Origin: Cohnella laeviribosi DSM 21336
GTDB taxonomy: Bacteria > Bacillota > Bacilli > Paenibacillales > Paenibacillaceae
Direction of reading: 5' to 3'
Assembly: GCF_000378425.1 (NCBI RefSeq)
Contig: NZ_KB899810.1
Coordinates: forward strand, 62,001 to 126,000
DNA length: 64,000 nt
How positions within the stretch are numbered: the first letter of the stretch is position 1; every line of letters begins with the position of its first letter. The notes beneath the pieces were generated by a model. That model saw nothing but the letters and a program-made list of their open reading frames with translations. It had not been told where the DNA came from and made no database searches. Of this stretch, positions 1 through 9,405 are shown piece by piece. The translations under genes and the position numbers were made by a program.

Positions 1-1
1 C

Positions 2-985
2 GCGGAGCCGTATCGGGCCCCGGCCTACGACCATGCGGAAAAATATACGGAAAAGGAAGTCGTTATCGGCGAAGGAACGTTTGCGCTTCCCGGCACGTTG
101 ACGATGCCGAAGGGAGAAGGCCCGTTCCCGGCGGTCGTGCTCGTGCACGGTTCCGGGCCGCACGACCGCGATTCGACGATCGGCGGAGCGAAGCCGTTCC
201 GGGATTTGGCGGTCGGCCTCGCCGGCAAGGGCATTGCGGTGCTCCGTTACGAGAAAGTCACGCTGGAGCATACGCTCAAATCCTCGATCGTGCCGAATTT
301 CAGCATCGAGGACGAGACGGTGAACGACGCGCTGAAGGCCGTCAAGCTGCTGAAAGAAACGGACGGCATCGATCCGCGGCGGATCTTCGTCGTCGGCCAC
401 AGCCAAGGCGGCTTCGCGGTGCCGAAGCTGATCGAACTCGACGCGGAAGGCAGCGTGGCCGGAGCCGTTCTGCTCTCCAGCCCGAGCGGCAAATTCGGGG
501 ACATTCTGGTCGAGCAGCAGCAGATTGCGCTTGAGCGGATGAAGCTGCTCGGATTCCCGCAGGAGACGCTGGCCCAGCAGGAACAGGCTTTGGCGTCCAT
601 GGCGGGCATCGTGAGCGTGCTGAACGATCCTCAATTCTCGGCCGCGAACCTGCCGTCCCCGGACCGGTTTCCGCTGCAGCCCGCCTATTGGTGGTACGAC
701 ATCCGCGATTACGTGCCGGCGGAAACGGCCAAGACGCAGCAGCGCCCGCTGCTCATCCTGCAAGGCGAGAACGACTGGCAGGTGTCGATGAAGCAGTTCG
801 AGGGCTGGAAGGAGGCGCTGAAAAACCGCACCGACGTGGAGTACAAATCGTACCCGAAAATGAACCATCTGCTCACCGAGTACGACAACCTCTCCGTCGG
901 AACGGAATACAGCCGCGCAGCCAACGTGTCGGCCGAACTGATCGAGGATATTGCCGCCTGGATTCAAAAACGGCAGCCCAAATGA
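2..985 (+). CDS. alpha/beta hydrolase (5' end outside window)
   Basis: The reading frame is already open at base 2, so the gene is cut by the left edge; 327 residues are visible and the first ATG, at 98, lies inside the domain and is not the real start. The alpha/beta hydrolase fold is clear: an oxyanion-type LVHGSGPHDRD segment, a GHSQGG nucleophile elbow, an acid residue in LQGENDWQV and the catalytic His in KMNHLLTEY near the C-terminus. Bacilli often carry such domains fused behind a small DUF3887-type N-terminal domain, which may lie outside the window. The substrate is unknown; a carboxylesterase or peptidase-like role is possible. The gene ends before a strong terminator hairpin. Confidence 0.85.
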   Translation, partial: AEPYRAPAYDHAEKYTEKEVVIGEGTFALPGTLTMPKGEGPFPAVVLVHGSGPHDRDSTIGGAKPFRDLAVGLAGKGIAVLRYEKVTLEHTLKSSIVPNFSIEDETVNDALKAVKLLKETDGIDPRRIFVVGHSQGGFAVPKLIELDAEGSVAGAVLLSSPSGKFGDILVEQQQIALERMKLLGFPQETLAQQEQALASMAGIVSVLNDPQFSAANLPSPDRFPLQPAYWWYDIRDYVPAETAKTQQRPLLILQGENDWQVSMKQFEGWKEALKNRTDVEYKSYPKMNHLLTEYDNLSVGTEYSRAANVSAELIEDIAAWIQKRQPK

Positions 986-1060
986 TGAAGCGCCGGCGTG
1001 CGCATGGGGCTGTCCCATAAGGGGTAGGCCCGAAAAGCCCGTCCCCGCCTCAAAACGGAC

Positions 1061-1106
1061 GAACCTCCAACCCCGCTGCGACAAGCGGGATTGGAGGTTC
1101 CTTTTT
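1061..1106 (+). terminator. Rho-independent terminator
   Basis: GAACCTCCAA-(C)CCCGCT and AGCGGGA-TTGGAGGTTC form a long stem with a short loop, followed by CTTTTT. It lies between the plus-strand hydrolase and the minus-strand reductase and could serve both. A nearly identical stem occurs at 60845-60900. Confidence 0.85.
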
Positions 1107-1180
1107 AGATTAGTCCGATAACCCTCTGACTGAACGGCCGCAATCGGCAAGCCGGCCATCGCGCCGGCAGGCTTGCCCCC

Positions 1181-2160
1181 TCATCCGGTTTCTTCTCCCT
1201 CTTCCAAATACGCGAGCTGCTCCGGCGTCAGCCTAACCTCCGCCGCGCTCATGCTGTCGAGCAGCTGCTCGACGTTGTTGGGGCCGACGATCGGGATCGT
1301 CGGGAACGGCTGGCTGATCAAATAGCCGAGCACGATCCGGTTGACCGACAGCGACAGCTCGGCGGCAAGCCGGCGGCTTCGCTTCCAGCGTGCCACGTTT
1401 TCCCCGCTTCGGTATTGGGGCGCGATCCGCTCGTCCTGTTCGTCGTACGTACCCTTTTCCCACTTGCTGAACAGCCCTTGCGCCTGCGACGAATACGGAA
1501 CGGCCGCAAGCTTCGACTCCAGGTGCAGGCGGTACATTTCGCCGTCCATCGGCACAAGCGTCGGATCGGACAATTGCGCCTTGTCGACCGCCGCCAGGCT
1601 CCACATCATCTGATTGGCGGCAAAGCCCTGCAGGCCGCGTTCGGCCGCATACGCCTGCGCTTCCCGCATCCGCTCCGCCGTCCAGTTCGAGCAGCCGAAA
1701 TAGCGGATTTTGCCTTCGCGGACAAAATCGTTCATCGTCTCGATGATTTCCCCGGCCTCGCGCGACGCATCGTCGCGGTGCAGCCAATACAAATCGATCG
1801 CTTCGACCTGAAGCCGCGCAGGCTTCCTTCCAGATCCTCGCGGATTTCCGCCTTCGAGAGGCGCGGAATATGCATCGTATCCATCCGGGGATGAGCGCCC
1901 TTGGTCGTCACGACGAGCCGGTTCCGGTTGCCTCTTTCCTTCATCCACTCGCCGATCGTTTTCTCGCTGACGCTCGTCTCCACATCCGGCAGCCAGTTCG
2001 CGTACACTTCCGCCGTATCGATCATGTTCCCGCCAAGGTCCGCATAGCGGTCCATCAGGCGAAAGGCGTCGTCCTTGGAAACGGCGCTTCCGAACAGCGC
2101 CGATCCGAGGCCGATTTGCGAAACGCGCAGCTCCGTATTCGGGATTTGCACTTGATTCAT
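1181..2160 (-). pseudogene. aldo/keto reductase, broken by a one-base frameshift
   Basis: Two overlapping frames together give one full aldo/keto reductase. The N-terminal part (start ATG at 2160, MNQVQIPN) carries DTAEVY with the catalytic Tyr and the VTTKGAH Lys; the C-terminal part carries LHRDD, GCSNWT and the PIVGPNN cofactor segment. The frame is lost near 1815-1817: the minus strand reads CTGCGCGGCTTCAG where CTGCGC-CGG-CTTCAG (LRRLQ) would restore it, so one C appears missing. It is either a real pseudogene or a sequencing or assembly error; everything else looks intact. It follows the Gfo/Idh gene by 30 bp and is probably cotranscribed with it. Such NADPH-dependent reductases act on sugar aldehydes and keto compounds; the substrate is unknown. 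Confidence 0.85.
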
Positions 2161-2190
2161 TTTTTTGTTCCTGCCTTTATACAAAATCAA

Positions 2191-3183
2191 TTATTCCGAA
2201 TCGGCCGGATACTTCAGCCCGATCTGCTTGCGCGCTTCGTCCATCAGCTCCATGACCGTCAAAGAGACGGACGGCGAATACGGGTCGGATTCCCGCTTGC
2301 CCGATTGAACCCGTTCGATGAATGCCTGCGCCTCGTACGTCATGGCATACGGGGTCTGCGGGACGCTCGCCTCCTCGACGCGGCCGTCGCGGTAGCGGAT
2401 TTCGACGCGGGACGGCTGGCTGATCTGGTCGATCACGATCGTGCCGTCTTCCCCCTGAATCTCGCTCGGCAGCGAGGAATTCGATATTTTCGAGTATTGG
2501 ATAACGCCCTCCATCTCAGGATAGCGAAGCAGCAGGCTCCCCTCGCCGTCGGCGCCGGACGAAAGCATCACTCCGTTCGCCTTCACCTCCTGCGGCCGGC
2601 CGAACAGCACAACCGCCGGGTAGAGGCAATAGATGCCCAGATCCATCAACGCGCCGTTCGAAAGAGCGGGGTTAAACGCGTTCAGCACGGTCCCCGCCCG
2701 GAAGGCGTCGTAGCGGGAGGAATACTGGCAGTAGCTGGCGAAATACCGGCGCACCTTGCCGATTTTGGCCAGGCTGTCGCGGATGGCGCCGAAGTTCGGC
2801 ATAAAGATCGATTTGAGCGCCTCCATCAAGACGACCCCGTGACGTTCCGCCGCTTCCGCCATCCTCCGCACTTCGGCCGCGTTGGACGCGAGCGGCTTTT
2901 CGCAAAGCACGTGCACGCCGTGCTGCATGCAGGCGATGGCATGCTCGGCGTGATAACGGTTCGGGCTGGCGATATAAACCGCATCGATCGTTCCGCTCGC
3001 CGCCATGGCCGCGATATCGTCAAAAGCGTTCTCCGCCCCGTGCTTGTCCGCAAATTCGCGCGCCCGCTCCAATGTGCGCGAATAAACGGCCGTCAGCTTG
3101 AAATCTTTCGTTTCCTTGGCCGCCTGAATAAAAGCGTCCGTAATCCAATTCGTTCCGATCACGCCGAATCGAACCATTTGCAT
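2191..3183 (-). CDS. Gfo/Idh/MocA-family NAD(P)-dependent oxidoreductase
   Basis: This 330-residue protein has an N-terminal Rossmann fold (VRFGVIGTNWITDAF), the YIASPNRYHAEH segment and the family hallmark CEKPLASN (residues ~95-102), followed by the alpha/beta substrate domain. Family members oxidise or reduce hydroxyls of cyclic sugars, inositols or sugar derivatives with a bound nicotinamide cofactor. A GGAGAG ribosome binding site precedes the ATG. It is the first gene of a two-gene unit with the frameshifted aldo/keto reductase. The same Gfo/Idh-then-AKR order recurs at 40151-42112, which suggests paralogous cassettes. The substrate cannot be deduced. Confidence 0.9.
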   Translation of the reverse strand: MQMVRFGVIGTNWITDAFIQAAKETKDFKLTAVYSRTLERAREFADKHGAENAFDDIAAMAASGTIDAVYIASPNRYHAEHAIACMQHGVHVLCEKPLASNAAEVRRMAEAAERHGVVLMEALKSIFMPNFGAIRDSLAKIGKVRRYFASYCQYSSRYDAFRAGTVLNAFNPALSNGALMDLGIYCLYPAVVLFGRPQEVKANGVMLSSGADGEGSLLLRYPEMEGVIQYSKISNSSLPSEIQGEDGTIVIDQISQPSRVEIRYRDGRVEEASVPQTPYAMTYEAQAFIERVQSGKRESDPYSPSVSLTVMELMDEARKQIGLKYPADSE

Positions 3184-3256
3184 CTCTCTCCTTCGATTGC
3201 TCCGAGCGGTAGCGCAGAGCCTGGATAAAACCGCCTATTGTTATTGCACAGTTTGA

Positions 3257-3285
3257 AGCATAAAACAACGGTCTGACGGCGTCAA
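3257..3285 (-). promoter_or_regulatory. sigma-A-type promoter for the Gfo/Idh-AKR unit
   Basis: On the minus strand TTGACG (3280-3285), a 17-bp spacer and TATGCT (3257-3262) lie about 75 bp upstream of the Gfo/Idh start, after the stop of the upstream esterase. Confidence 0.6.
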
Positions 3286-3306
3286 TTCAAGACGGACCCG
3301 CGGCGC

Positions 3307-4332
3307 TTAGTCCGCAAGCAGCGCCTCCCGCAGCCAGTCGTACGCCTTGCGGCCGCCGACTTCGTGCGCGCCGGGAAACAGGTCGACGGCCAACCGGTCC
3401 GGAACGCCGTACCGCTCGTACGCCCGCCGGACCGCTTCCGCCGCTTTGAGGAAGCCCTCTCGCGGGAAGATCGGGTCGCGTTCTCCCGCTTCCAGAAACA
3501 GCGGCCGCGGCGCGGCGAGCGCGATCAGCTCCGGCAATTCGGCGTGCAGAAGCAAGCCCGGCGTATAGTTGTCGATACAGTGATGGACGGCGAAGATGCT
3601 GTCCTTGAACGTATTCGGAAAGCCGGTCAGCACGGCCGCGGCAATCCGTCCGTCCAACGCGGCCGCGGCGCCGGCGATCAGGGCTCCGCCCGAGAATCCC
3701 ATCGCCCCGACCTTCCGCCCGCGCACTTCCGGCCGCTTAAGCAAATAATCCAGCGCATGCCTCGCTTCCGCGACGCGGAGCCCGGTCAGCGTTTTGCCGA
3801 GCATCATGAGCTGCGTCGCCAAGCGGTAGCAGGAGTTGGGCGCATCCGGATTGCCGCGCAAGTCCGCGTCGAGCCGCCGCTCGCCGAAACCGACGACGTC
3901 GGGGGCGATGACGGCAAGCCCGCGATGGACCAGCTGCAGCGCAAAATGCCGGTGCGCAGTCGGCTTGCCCGTATCCGGCGATCCGTCCGGCTTCAGCCCG
4001 ACGATCTCCCGGCTGCCGTAGCCGTGCCCGTGCAGCGCAAGCACGCCCGGCACCGGACCGTCCGCGCCGTCCGGGATCAGCACGTACGCGGCGAACGACA
4101 GCCCCGGCGTCGCCGACAGCTCCACGCGCTCGCGAATATAGCCGTCGCAGGGAACGCGCTCCAGCAGCGTCGGCTCAAAGTCCGGGTTCGGAGCGAACTC
4201 TCCGAGCGATTCGCGCAGCGCCCGAATCAGCCCGTTTCTCCGTTCTTCCGGGCTTTGCGTCCGCATCGCGGCCTCGTGCGCCCGAACCGCCTCCCCGTAT
4301 TGGGCTTCCAGCCAAGAATCCGCTTTCCACAT
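3307..4332 (-). CDS. dienelactone hydrolase/acetyl-esterase-like alpha/beta hydrolase
   Basis: The chosen ATG at 4332 (MWKADSWLEAQYGEAV) has an AAGGAAG ribosome binding site about 10 nt upstream; the frame stays open 32 codons further but without a site. The 341-residue protein has VLALHGHGYGSRE (oxyanion region), GFSGGALIAG with the nucleophile Ser, an acid in EAGERDPIFPREG and the catalytic His in FPGAHEVGG. The layout resembles the large abhydrolase/acetyl xylan esterase group, so sugar-ester deacylation is possible, which would suit the downstream sugar oxidoreductases, but no substrate is proven. No signal peptide is seen, so it is probably cytoplasmic. Confidence 0.85.
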   Translation of the reverse strand: MWKADSWLEAQYGEAVRAHEAAMRTQSPEERRNGLIRALRESLGEFAPNPDFEPTLLERVPCDGYIRERVELSATPGLSFAAYVLIPDGADGPVPGVLALHGHGYGSREIVGLKPDGSPDTGKPTAHRHFALQLVHRGLAVIAPDVVGFGERRLDADLRGNPDAPNSCYRLATQLMMLGKTLTGLRVAEARHALDYLLKRPEVRGRKVGAMGFSGGALIAGAAAALDGRIAAAVLTGFPNTFKDSIFAVHHCIDNYTPGLLLHAELPELIALAAPRPLFLEAGERDPIFPREGFLKAAEAVRRAYERYGVPDRLAVDLFPGAHEVGGRKAYDWLREALLAD

Positions 4333-4690
4333 TGCCGATCGACTTCCTTTTCGCGTTGATCGTGCCTTTTGAACCCGCTTCAACTGCCGCCCTGCTCTAC
4401 CGTCAAGCAGGCGACCGCAAACCGTCAACCGCCTTTATTCGGCGCTTTTAGCGGCGCACCTTCCTTCCCGTACGTTTGCGTTCCGCCCCGCCCTCGGCCA
4501 GCGGATGGAAGGCTTATGGACAGCCGTTATGCTTGCATATTCGGCCCATCGTGCCCCGCTCCTCCCCCGCCTCGTCGGGCGAAAAGCGCAATGCAGTTGC
4601 CTTTTCGGCACTTGGATCGGGGCCTTACATACTCGGATTCAAGCAAGCGAGGCTCCGTAACGGTCCTTGCCCGCAGAACCCCCTTGCGTG
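4333..4690. other. intergenic region without a supported gene
   Basis: No coding frame with a plausible start, ribosome binding site and protein-like composition was found here. The promoter of the esterase at 3307-4332 must lie in this stretch, but no convincing -35/-10 pair stood out. Confidence 0.5.
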
Positions 4691-4740
4691 AAAAAGACTG
4701 TTGCGAGATTAGGCGACGCCTTTTTTCGGCAACAGTCTTT
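4691..4740 (-). terminator. Rho-independent terminator after the UPF0173 gene
   Basis: The minus strand reads AAAGACTGTTGC, a loop of about 24 nt, then GCAACAGTCTTTTT: a perfect 12-bp stem followed by a T run. Confidence 0.75.
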
Positions 4741-4809
4741 GGGATCGTTTCGTCGATGCAGGTACCGGATGATAAGGCAGGGTGCCGGCTAGAAGCAAGC
4801 GAACCCCTG

Positions 4810-5502
4810 CTACGCCGTAAGGCTGAAACGTTCGCCCGGAGCCAGCACTTTGCCTTTCAGCCCCTTCTCCGCCAACCGCTTGACGAACGCTTCGGCATCC
4901 TGACGGATAATGGAGAACGTATTGTAGTGCACGGGCACCGTCCACTTGGCGCCGAACCACTCCGCCGCTTGCAGCGCGTCGTCCGGCCCCATCGTATAAT
5001 GATCGCCGATCGGAAGGAAGACGACATCGGGATTATAGCGCTTGCCGATAAGCTGCATGTCCCCGAACAGCGCCGTATCCCCCGTATGCAGGATGGTCAA
5101 GCCTTCCGCGCGAATGACATATCCCGCCGCAAGACCGCCGTAAATGATTTTCTTGTCTTCGAGTTCGATGCCGGAGCTGTGAACGGCCTGAACCATGGTC
5201 GCCTTGGCGAAGCCGAGATCGATCGTTCCCCCGATGTTCATGCCGATCGTCTTCAGTCCTTTCCAGGACAAGTAATCGGCGAGCTCGACGGCGGCGACGA
5301 TCTGGGCGTCATTCGCCCGGGCGATCGGCTCCGCGTCCAGAATATGATCGGTATGCGCGTGGGTGAGGAGCACGTAATCCGCCTGAATATCCTCGGGCTT
5401 CGTGACAGCCAGTTCGTTGCCGCGCAGGAAAGGATCGATGACGAGCGACTTTCCTTCCGTTACGATCTGCAAACAGGAATGTCCGTGATAGATCAGTTCC
5501 AC
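4810..5502 (-). CDS. UPF0173 metal-dependent hydrolase (YtkL-like, metallo-beta-lactamase fold)
   Basis: The best start is a GTG at 5502 (VELIYHGHSC), 7 nt after AAAGGAGG; an ATG ten codons upstream would place the ribosome binding site inside the gene. The resulting 230 residues match the usual length of UPF0173. The metal site is clear: LTHAHTDHILD (HxHxDH), HSSGIE, LHTGDTALFGD and the C-terminal VPVHYNTF. Members are small cytoplasmic metal-dependent hydrolases whose physiological substrate is not established. It is transcribed alone, with its own downstream terminator. Confidence 0.9.
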   Translation of the reverse strand: MELIYHGHSCLQIVTEGKSLVIDPFLRGNELAVTKPEDIQADYVLLTHAHTDHILDAEPIARANDAQIVAAVELADYLSWKGLKTIGMNIGGTIDLGFAKATMVQAVHSSGIELEDKKIIYGGLAAGYVIRAEGLTILHTGDTALFGDMQLIGKRYNPDVVFLPIGDHYTMGPDDALQAAEWFGAKWTVPVHYNTFSIIRQDAEAFVKRLAEKGLKGKVLAPGERFSLTA

Positions 5503-5671
5503 CGTTTTTTCCTCCTTTTGTCTGGGCCGCATACCGCCCGTTTTGTTTTAATGTGCTTTTCCGCTCTCTAAAATGATGATACAAAAAACGAAAGCCGATT
5601 GCACACCCGGTTCTTCTCCCGAAGAGAACCCCGGCGGCCTTCCGCAAAGAGCATGCCAAGCGCTTGCCGCA

Positions 5672-7069
5672 CTATGCGTCATCCTCCGTCGGGGCGATCA
5701 TCCGCTCCGGACGCACGATACGGTCGAATTGTTCCTCCGTCAGCAGGTTGCTTCTCAAAGCCGCTTCCTTCAGCGAAATGCCTTCCTTGTGCGCCAGCTT
5801 GGCTACGGCCGCCGCGTTGTCGTAGCCGATGTGCGGGTTGAGGGCGGTAACCAGCATAAGCGAGCGGTTCAGATGCTCGCGAATGACGGAGACGTTCGGC
5901 TCGATGCCGACCGCGCACCGGTCGTTAAACGAGCGGATGACGTCCGCAAGCAGCCGCGCCGACTGCAGGAAGTTGTAAATAATGACCGGCTTGAACACGT
6001 TCAGCTCGAAGTTGCCCTGGCTTGCCGCAAAGCCGATTGCCGCGTCGTTTCCCATCACCTGGCAGACGACCATCGTCATCGCCTCGCTCTGGGTCGGGTT
6101 CACTTTACCCGGCATAATCGAGCTGCCCGGCTCGTTTGCCGGAATGGTCAGCTCCCCGAGGCCGCTGCGCGGACCGCTCGCCAGCCAGCGGACATCGTTG
6201 GCGATCTTCATCAGGTCCGCCGCGAGCGCCTTGAGCGCCCCGTGCGCGTGAACGAGCTCGTCGTGGCTCGTCAGCGCGTGGAACTTGTTGGCCGCCGTCA
6301 CAAACGGCTTGCCGGTAAGCCTGGCGATCTCGTCCGCCGCCAGCAAGCCGAACTTCGGATGCGCGTTGATCCCCGTTCCGACGGCCGTTCCGCCCAGCGC
6401 CAGTTCCCGCAGCTGTTCGGCGCTCTGGCGGATCATGCCTCCGGACTTCTCCAGCATCCGCACCCAGCCGCTGATCTCCTGCCCCAGCGTAATCGGCGTG
6501 GCGTCCTGCAAATGCGTGCGGCCGATTTTAATAATGTCCTTGAACTGCTCGCTTTTCCGGGCAAGCGTCGATTGCAGCAGCTCGACGGCCGGCAGCACCT
6601 CGTCCACGATAGCGGTATAGGCCGCAATGTGCATCGCCGTCGGAAACGTGTCGTTCGAACTTTGGGAGCGGTTGACGTCGTCATTGGGGTGAATGCGCTT
6701 TTCGATGCCCTTTCCCAGCAAAATTTGATTGCCCCGGTTCGCGATCACTTCATTGACGTTCATATTGGTCTGCGTGCCGCTGCCCGTCTGCCAGACGACA
6801 AGCGGAAAGTGATCGTCCCAGACGCCGGTCCTCACCTCGTCCGCCGCCGCGATGATCGCCTCCGCCTTGTCCTCGTCCAGCAGCCCGAGCTCCCGGTTCA
6901 CTTTCGCCGCGGCTCTCTTCAATACGGCGAACGCGCGAATGAGCGGAAGCGGCATTTTCTCCGTGCCGATTTTGAAGTTTTCGAAGCTGCGCTGCGTCTG
7001 GGCGGCCCAAAGCTTATCCGAGGGGACTTTGATTTCCCCCAATGTGTCCTTTTCGATCCGGTAAGACAT
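5672..7069 (-). CDS. fumC: class II fumarate hydratase
   Basis: The enzyme interconverts fumarate and L-malate in the TCA cycle. The ATG at 7069 ([16 protein letters not shown]) follows a GGAGGG site; the frame is open 29 codons upstream without one. The 465 residues equal the usual FumC length. Seen are [68 protein letters not shown] and the superfamily signature [13 protein letters not shown]. It belongs to the fumarase/aspartase superfamily; the full-length match and absence of aspartase-specific features favour fumarase. It is flanked by unrelated minus-strand genes. Confidence 0.95.
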   Translation of the reverse strand: MSYRIEKDTLGEIKVPSDKLWAAQTQRSFENFKIGTEKMPLPLIRAFAVLKRAAAKVNRELGLLDEDKAEAIIAAADEVRTGVWDDHFPLVVWQTGSGTQTNMNVNEVIANRGNQILLGKGIEKRIHPNDDVNRSQSSNDTFPTAMHIAAYTAIVDEVLPAVELLQSTLARKSEQFKDIIKIGRTHLQDATPITLGQEISGWVRMLEKSGGMIRQSAEQLRELALGGTAVGTGINAHPKFGLLAADEIARLTGKPFVTAANKFHALTSHDELVHAHGALKALAADLMKIANDVRWLASGPRSGLGELTIPANEPGSSIMPGKVNPTQSEAMTMVVCQVMGNDAAIGFAASQGNFELNVFKPVIIYNFLQSARLLADVIRSFNDRCAVGIEPNVSVIREHLNRSLMLVTALNPHIGYDNAAAVAKLAHKEGISLKEAALRSNLLTEEQFDRIVRPERMIAPTEDDA

Positions 7070-7305
7070 CCTGTTCCCTCCGTTCTTGTTCCGTTGATGG
7101 AAAAACTCGCAAAGCGATGTTAGTTTATGGAAGCCGCATCGTTCCCATTCGGCCAATCGTCCGATCGGGCAAAAGGAAGCCCGCAGCGGCGCAGGCCGAA
7201 AGGAGCTCGAAACGCAAAGGGAGAGTCATGCGTTGGCGTTCGCATGCTCTCCTTGCCATCCGTTAGCGCAGTATACAACCGTAACCATAAGATCGATTCG
7301 GACGA

Positions 7306-8082
7306 TTAACCTTGGTTCCGCAGCGGCAGCCAGGAGAGCACCTTCCGGATCTGGGCGTCCCAATATCCCCATTCGTGCGCGCCGGGTCCCTCGTCGTACG
7401 TATGATCGAAGCCCGTTTTCCGAACCGCCTCCAAAAACTTCCGATTATCGTCGTACAGAAAATCCTCGGTTCCGCAGCATTGGTAAAGCTTCGGTTTCGG
7501 CCCGTTTTCCTTGTCCCGCTGCTCCAGCAGCCAAAACAGGTCGTTCTCGGTGCCGGCCGCGTCCGCATCGCCGAAAATCAGTTCGTATTCGCCGCCGAGC
7601 CGCTCGCGCAATCCGCCCGCGATGTTGAGCGCACCGGACAAGCTCGCTGCGGCCGCGAATCGGTCCGGATGGCGAAGCGCCAGCTTGAACGCCCCGTAGC
7701 CGCCCATGGACAGGCCGGCGACGAAATTGTCCTCCCGCTTCGGAGACAGCGGGAAAAAGGACCGGGCAAGCGCCGGAAGCTCCTCGCTGACAAACGTCCA
7801 ATACCGGTTGCCGTGCGCCATATCCGTATAAAAGCTGCGGTGCACCTGCGGCATGACCACCGCCAGTCCGAGCCCGGACACGTACCGCTCGATCGAGGTG
7901 CGGCGGAGCCAGATCGAATCGTCGTCGGACAGGCCGTGCAGCAAATACAGCGTCGGATGGGCGCCGTCAAGCTTTCTTCCTTCCATGCCGATCTGCGTTC
8001 GCGTTTCCTGCGGCAGCAGAACGGTCATCGAAGTGCTGAGCTGCAGCGCTTCCGAATAAAAACGGCAGGTGATCAGGGCCAT
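7306..8082 (-). CDS. esterase family protein (tributyrin esterase/S-formylglutathione-hydrolase-like)
   Basis: The start is the ATG at 8082 ([19 protein letters not shown]), 9 nt after AAAGGAG. The 258-residue alpha/beta hydrolase has the esterase-D-type pattern: [19 protein letters not shown], the [18 protein letters not shown] nucleophile motif, an acid in [11 protein letters not shown] and the His in [10 protein letters not shown]. Related proteins in bacilli and lactococci (EstA type) hydrolyse short-chain acyl esters. No signal peptide is present. It stands alone between fumC and the xylose-type transporter. Confidence 0.88.
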   Translation of the reverse strand: MALITCRFYSEALQLSTSMTVLLPQETRTQIGMEGRKLDGAHPTLYLLHGLSDDDSIWLRRTSIERYVSGLGLAVVMPQVHRSFYTDMAHGNRYWTFVSEELPALARSFFPLSPKREDNFVAGLSMGGYGAFKLALRHPDRFAAAASLSGALNIAGGLRERLGGEYELIFGDADAAGTENDLFWLLEQRDKENGPKPKLYQCCGTEDFLYDDNRKFLEAVRKTGFDHTYDEGPGAHEWGYWDAQIRKVLSWLPLRNQG

Positions 8083-8232
8083 CCCGTTCGACTCCTTTGC
8101 AAAATTTGGGTACCTCTGACACCTCATAGTGTAACATATTTTTTCCAGTCCCAAAACCGAACCGCTTTCAAGCCGGCTTGCGAATGCCCGGCAGTCCGTT
8201 TCCGCCGCGTGCGAGCCGAAGGGGAGGGCGCG

Positions 8233-9405
8233 TTACGCCCTCCTCCGGTTTCTGCTGTAGATGTCCACATACACCGCGAGAACCAGGATGCCGCCCTTGA
8301 CGATATATTGCCAGAACGATTCCATGTTCATCAGGCTCATGCCGTTGTCGAGGCTGGCCATGACCAGCGCGCCGATCAGCGCGCCGGCAATGGTGCCGGA
8401 CCCGCCGATGAGGCTCGTGCCGCCGATGACGCAGGCGGCGATGGCATCCAGCTCGTAGTTCTGCCCCGCGTTCATCGTCGCCGCATTAAGCCGCGCCGTC
8501 AGCACGAGCGCCGCGATCGCCGCGAGCGTATTGCAGAGCACGAAGACCATCAGCACGCGCCGTCTGATGTTGATGCCGGACAGCCGCGCCGCCTCCTGGT
8601 TGCCCCCGATCGCGTAGATCTGGCGGCCGAACGTCGTGTTCTTGGAAATGAACGTAAAGAGCAGCGCCAGCACGACGACCATGACGAACGGAACGGGGAT
8701 GCCCTTGTAGCTGTTCATGACGGCGACGAAGCCGATGATCAGCACCCCGATGACCGCCATCCGCAGCAGGCTGACCGCGAGCGGCTCGACCTCAAACCCG
8801 TAGCGCAGGCGGGAAGCCCGCTTGCGCAGCACGAGAAAGCCCACGAGCAGCAGTCCGGCGATGCCGAACGCCCAGCCGATCGGATCGGACGTATACGACT
8901 GGCCGATCGACTTCAGGGACGGAGACAGCGGCGCGATCGTCACGCTTCCGCTAATGCCGAACAGAATGCCGCGGAACACGAGCATCCCGCCGAGCGTCAC
9001 GATAAATGCGGGGACGGCCTTGTAGGCGATAATCCATCCCTGAATGAAGCCGACGGCAGCGCCGATCGCAACCGTCACCACGATCACCGGAATCGTGTTC
9101 CAGTCGTACCAGACGTTCAATATGGCGGCGATGCCCCCGGTCAAGCCGACAAGCGATCCGACCGAAAGATCGATGTGCCCGGCCACGATGACCAGGACCA
9201 TGCCGATCGCCAAAATGGACGTGACCGACATTTGCAAAAACAGGTTGGATAAATTCGTAGCGGTCAAAAAACGTTCATGCAGCAATGAAAACAACACCCA
9301 GATCGACAGGAGCGCGCCGATCATCGTGTAAGCGCGCGCGTCGAACTTGAACCAGCTCGCGCCGCGGGACGCTTTCGCCGGCATCGCTTCCGTTTGTGCG
9401 CTCAT
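8233..9405 (-). CDS. xylH: sugar ABC transporter permease, XylH-type
   Basis: This 390-residue integral membrane protein of the ribose/xylose (CUT2) family begins at the ATG at 9405, overlapping the end of the ATPase gene by 4 bp (ATGA), a sign of translational coupling. It has about ten or more hydrophobic segments and the conserved [46 protein letters not shown] and [20 protein letters not shown] blocks. The length and central hydrophilic stretch match XylH rather than the shorter RbsC. A GGAGGGCG/CGCCCTCC hairpin covers the stop codon but lacks a clear T run. With xylG and xylF it forms a high-affinity pentose or hexose importer. Confidence 0.88.
   Translation of the reverse strand: MSAQTEAMPAKASRGASWFKFDARAYTMIGALLSIWVLFSLLHERFLTATNLSNLFLQMSVTSILAIGMVLVIVAGHIDLSVGSLVGLTGGIAAILNVWYDWNTIPVIVVTVAIGAAVGFIQGWIIAYKAVPAFIVTLGGMLVFRGILFGISGSVTIAPLSPSLKSIGQSYTSDPIGWAFGIAGLLLVGFLVLRKRASRLRYGFEVEPLAVSLLRMAVIGVLIIGFVAVMNSYKGIPVPFVMVVVLALLFTFISKNTTFGRQIYAIGGNQEAARLSGINIRRRVLMVFVLCNTLAAIAALVLTARLNAATMNAGQNYELDAIAACVIGGTSLIGGSGTIAGALIGALVMASLDNGMSLMNMESFWQYIVKGGILVLAVYVDIYSRNRRRA

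Noticed and set aside
5573-7123. Long plus-strand frames opposite fumC and other genes
   Set aside because: They are antisense to conserved proteins, basic and low in hydrophobic residues, and lack ribosome binding sites; typical of high-GC DNA.
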